From NCBI GenBank assembly GCA_965220285.1, contig OZ244818.1:1240001-1304000 (forward strand): a DNA stretch of 64,000 bases, in the 5' to 3' direction. A program made the translations under genes and the position numbers. The first letter of the stretch is position 1; every line of letters starts with the position of its first letter. This stretch comes from Bin5 sp009843665 (GTDB taxonomy: Bacteria > Chloroflexota > Anaerolineae > Caldilineales > Caldilineaceae). Shown in pieces: positions 61,399-64,000 of this stretch. Under the pieces are notes generated by a model, which saw only the letters and a program-made list of their open reading frames with translations, did not search any database and was not told the origin of the DNA.

Positions 61399-62580
61399 GA
61401 GGGCGGCAATATTTTCGCGAACTTTGAGGATGGCTTGAAGGATGTCGTCCATCTCGTGCGGCTCGGCCAGAAGAACGTTTTGGCTGAGGGAGACGGTCTG
61501 CTGGCAGAGGAGCTCGCTGTTGGGGCAGGGCGTGATGCGGCTGAAGGGTTCGACGAGCGGGGGCTGGTGGTAGAGGGGGTAGGGATAGAGCGGGCCGACG
61601 GGGATGTTTTCGGCGCGCAGGGCGGAGATGAAGGCGTGGCGGGGCAGTCCGGCGAAACTGCCGGCGTCGTAACGCATGAGGAAGATATGATGGGCGTGGT
61701 CGCCGGCGCGGGGGTCCCAGCGCTGGGGCGTGAGGCCGTCGATTTCTTCGAGGAACCCGTGCAGGCGGCGGGCGTTGCTCATGCGGCGTTCGAGCTGGTC
61801 GTCGAGGCGGGTGAGGCCGGCGGAGAGGACGGCAGCCTGCCAGCCGCTGAGGCGCAGGTTGGTGCCGAGGTTGGGATGTTCGTAGCCATGGCCGTCCGGG
61901 CTGCGTCCGCAGTTGGCGATACTCCACATGCGCTTGGCCAGATCGGCATCGTTGGTCAACAGTGCGCCACCTTCGCCGGCGGTGAGGTTTTTGCTGGCCT
62001 GGAAGCTGAATGAGCCGGCAACGCCGAGGGAGCCGACGGGCTGGCCGTTCCAGCTGCTGCCGTGGGCGTGGGCCGCGTCTTCGATGACGAAAAGATTGTG
62101 CTTGCGGGCGAGTGGCAGCAGGCTGTCGAAATCGACGGGCAGGCCGCCGAAGTGAACCGGGATTACGGCTTTGGTGCGGTCGCTGATGGCGGCTTCGACG
62201 GCTGGGATTGAGAGATTCCAGGTCTCCAGATCGACGTCGGCAAAGACGGGGGTGGCGCCGACGATGCGTACGGAGGCGGCGGTGGCGATAAAGGTGTAGG
62301 GCGGCACGATGACTTCATCGCCGGGGCCGATTTCGAGGGCGCGCAGGGCGGTCTCGAGGGTGGTGGTTCCATTGACGGTGGTGACGCAGAATTGGGCGGC
62401 GTGGCGGGCGGCGAAGGCGGACTCGAACTCGGTCACGGCTGTGTCGTAGCCGCCCCATTCTCCTCTTTGGAGCACGGCCAGCAGGCCGTCGCGCTCGGTT
62501 TCGTCCCACTGGGGCCAGCTGGGCCAGGGTTGGGTGCGGACCGGCTGGCCGCCGTGTAGGGCAAGCTCCGTTTTTGTCAT
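61393..62580 (-). CDS. DegT/DnrJ/EryC1/StrS family aminotransferase
   Basis: 395 residues from ATG 62580. PLP lysine Lys197 in Phe-Gln-Ala-Ser-Lys-Asn-Leu, PLP Asp168 in Ile-Glu-Asp-Ala-Ala-His, and Gly-Thr-Thr-Thr near 71-74. Members transaminate keto-sugars in nucleotide-sugar or aminocyclitol synthesis, and some act as dehydratases. It overlaps the stop of the PdxA-type gene by ATGA. Why a sugar aminotransferase is coupled to a PdxA-type enzyme is unclear. Confidence 0.9.
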   Translation of the reverse strand: MTKTELALHGGQPVRTQPWPSWPQWDETERDGLLAVLQRGEWGGYDTAVTEFESAFAARHAAQFCVTTVNGTTTLETALRALEIGPGDEVIVPPYTFIATAASVRIVGATPVFADVDLETWNLSIPAVEAAISDRTKAVIPVHFGGLPVDFDSLLPLARKHNLFVIEDAAHAHGSSWNGQPVGSLGVAGSFSFQASKNLTAGEGGALLTNDADLAKRMWSIANCGRSPDGHGYEHPNLGTNLRLSGWQAAVLSAGLTRLDDQLERRMSNARRLHGFLEEIDGLTPQRWDPRAGDHAHHIFLMRYDAGSFAGLPRHAFISALRAENIPVGPLYPYPLYHQPPLVEPFSRITPCPNSELLCQQTVSLSQNVLLAEPHEMDDILQAILKVRENIAALH

Positions 62581-63647
62581 GTTGACCTCTGCGCAGGCGG
62601 TTTGGAGGCGCCTGGGGTGAGCATTTGCGCGCACAGTTTTAGGGCCTGTTTGAGGGCCTGTGGGCTGGCGACGCCCTTGCCGACGATGTCGAAGGCGGTG
62701 CCGTGGGCGGGTGTCGTGATGGGTGTGGAGAGGCCGGCGTGGACGGTGACGCCGCGTTCGAAGCCAAGCAGCTTCATGGCGATCTGGCCCTGGTCGTGGT
62801 ACATGGTGACGACGCCGTCGAACTCGCCGCGGCTGGCGCGCAGGAAGACGGTGTCGGGCGGGTAGGGGCCTGAGGCGGCGATGTCCTCTTCCTGGGCGGC
62901 TGCGACGGCGGGACGGATAACGTCGATTTCTTCGCTGCCGAAGAGACCGCCTTCACCGGCGTGGGGGTTGAGACCGGCTACGGCGAGGCGGGGGGACGGC
63001 AGGCCGCTACGGCGGATGGTGTGGTGGATGAGACGGATGGCGGGCAGGATTTCAGCGACGGAGATGTGTTCGTAGACGGCGCGCAGGGGGATGTGGGAGG
63101 TAACACGGGAGGTATAGAGTCCGTCGAGTGTGTTGACTTCGCCGACGTGGCCGCTGACGCCAAGGCGGTCGGCGAAATAGCGTAGTTCGTCCTCGTGGCG
63201 GCTGCCGGCGGCGTGCATGGCCTGTTTGTTGAGCGAGGCGTAGGAAATGCCGTCGATGAGGCCGGTGCGGGCGAGGTTGGCGGCATAGTCGAGGGATTGC
63301 AGGACGTAGCGGCCGGCGGCGGGGTTCATGCGGCCGGGCGTGTGTTCTTCCTGCGAGAAGGATGGGCCGGTCAGGAGTACGGGGCCGGGGGCCGCGGTGG
63401 GCAGATCCTCTGGTGAATTGTAATGGGGCAGTTCGAGCGAGAGACCGGCGCATTGGGCGCCCCAGTCCAGGATCCAGGGTTCGCCGATGACGATGACATT
63501 TACTCCATTGTAACTGGTGGTCGTTTTGTCCGGTTCCGGCTCTTCCGCCAGGACGCGGGCGACGATTTCCGGCCCTATGCCGCAGGGGTCGCCAAGAAGG
63601 AGGGCCAGGCGGGAGGAGCGCGTCGGTGTTGCTGGACTGGGCGTCAT
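62577..63647 (-). CDS. PdxA family 4-hydroxythreonine-4-phosphate dehydrogenase-like protein
   Basis: 356 residues from ATG 63647. Gly-Asp-Pro-Cys-Gly-Ile-Gly-Pro-Glu near 19-27 is the family's opening; metal-binding His are in Asn-Pro-His-Ala-Gly-Glu and Met-Tyr-His-Asp-Gln-Gly. It uses NAD to oxidise a 4-hydroxythreonine phosphate or, in PdxA2 types, a 4-phospho-erythronate or -threonate, with decarboxylation. The nearby OtnK-like kinase and lack of other PLP-synthesis genes favour the second. No good ribosome site is seen before ATG 63647. Confidence 0.88.
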   Translation of the reverse strand: MTPSPATPTRSSRLALLLGDPCGIGPEIVARVLAEEPEPDKTTTSYNGVNVIVIGEPWILDWGAQCAGLSLELPHYNSPEDLPTAAPGPVLLTGPSFSQEEHTPGRMNPAAGRYVLQSLDYAANLARTGLIDGISYASLNKQAMHAAGSRHEDELRYFADRLGVSGHVGEVNTLDGLYTSRVTSHIPLRAVYEHISVAEILPAIRLIHHTIRRSGLPSPRLAVAGLNPHAGEGGLFGSEEIDVIRPAVAAAQEEDIAASGPYPPDTVFLRASRGEFDGVVTMYHDQGQIAMKLLGFERGVTVHAGLSTPITTPAHGTAFDIVGKGVASPQALKQALKLCAQMLTPGASKPPAQRST

Positions 63648-63765
63648 GTGATGGGAGTGCGGTGATGTTCCGGTTCGGCGCGGCGGTTGGCGGATGGGAC
63701 TTTCGGGCACCGCCCAGTGCTGACGCTGGGACTGTCAGCATTGGGCGTGTTTGCTTTCAAGCGGA

Positions 63766-64000
63766 TCAGGCGTACTCCAGAACCGGCTCCATTTGCCAGG
63801 GCGTCTGCATGACGCCGTCTGTGAAGGACAGCGGTGTTTCGCCGGTTATGGTGAGACGGGGATGGCTTTCGACTTCTGCGCGCAGGCTGGGGCTGACGTA
63901 GAAGTCCTCCAGGGTGAGGGTGTCGCGGATGAAGACCATTTTGGCGGCGTCCTGGGGTTCGGCGCAGATGCGGAGGGAGACCTCGAGGGCGCGCTCGTCG
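63766..64000 (-). CDS. Partial CDS, possibly lactate racemase (LarA)-like C-terminus
   Basis: The C-terminal 78 residues of a minus-strand gene that begins beyond the window. It reads Met-Val-Phe-Ile-Arg-Asp-Thr-Leu-Thr-Leu-Glu and ends Pro-Val-Leu-Glu-Tyr-Ala-stop. The Ile-Arg-Asp-Thr-Leu pattern recalls LarA/DUF2088 C-termini, but this is a guess from a short piece. It lies 118 bp upstream of the PdxA-type start and may belong to its operon. Confidence 0.5.
   Translation of the reverse strand, partial: DERALEVSLRICAEPQDAAKMVFIRDTLTLEDFYVSPSLRAEVESHPRLTITGETPLSFTDGVMQTPWQMEPVLEYA

Overview
The window is 64 kb of high-GC bacterial DNA without any rRNA or tRNA gene that I can recognise. Three things suggest a Chloroflexota genome of the Caldilineaceae type: alanine/glutamate-rich lipoprotein N-termini on the ABC substrate-binding proteins, a very large load of Gfo/Idh/MocA oxidoreductases, enolase-superfamily dehydratases, sulfatases and phytanoyl-CoA-type dioxygenases, and abundant intergenic hairpin repeats. 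The assignment is an inference from gene content; no marker gene in the window proves it.

Layout. 1-1.6 kb: the 3' part of a group II intron (reverse transcriptase/maturase/HNH ORF, domains V and VI) sits inside ssb, whose 3' exon follows directly. 2-11.3 kb: sugar-acid catabolism genes (two enolase-superfamily proteins, two Gfo/Idh/MocA, an SDR, a sulfatase, a DapA-like aldolase). 11.6-13.1 kb: three tandem small membrane paralogs. 13.1-15 kb: a Rieske protein and a sulfatase. 15.5-25 kb: three single plus-strand genes (zinc-less ADH, gamma-glutamyltransferase, class IV aminotransferase) around a minus-strand group (desuccinylase-like, beta-propeller glycosidase-like, unknown, ADH-like). 25-40.3 kb: one long minus-strand run with two duplicated oligopeptide-type substrate-binding lipoproteins, two permeases, two PhyH-type dioxygenases, an aldo/keto reductase, a glycosidase-like protein, a GNAT and three consecutive Gfo/Idh/MocA genes. 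This reads as uptake plus oxidative breakdown of modified sugars or similar compounds. 41-54 kb: comM, a 12-unit tandem palindrome array, two sugar isomerase-like TIM barrels, an MFS exporter, a zinc ADH, a phosphohexomutase, YIP1-like membrane proteins and an AIR-synthase/HypE-like protein. 54-60 kb: a Uma2-like nuclease and an amidoligase locus (circularly permuted ATP-grasp plus two overlapping GCS2 ligases). 60-64 kb: an OtnK-type four-carbon acid sugar kinase facing a DegT aminotransferase and a PdxA-type dehydrogenase, then a partial gene.

Nearly every long intergenic gap is filled by repeats of four kinds: GAAG-periodic units, GGGC..ACAAG..GCCC hairpins, composite elements with a 19-bp GC palindrome, and GTCAGTG tandem tails. 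The observations I consider most worth following are the ssb intron, the amidoligase locus with one degenerate paralog, the 72-bp palindrome array, the composite repeat, and the remnant of a second permease left by an ABC-operon duplication.
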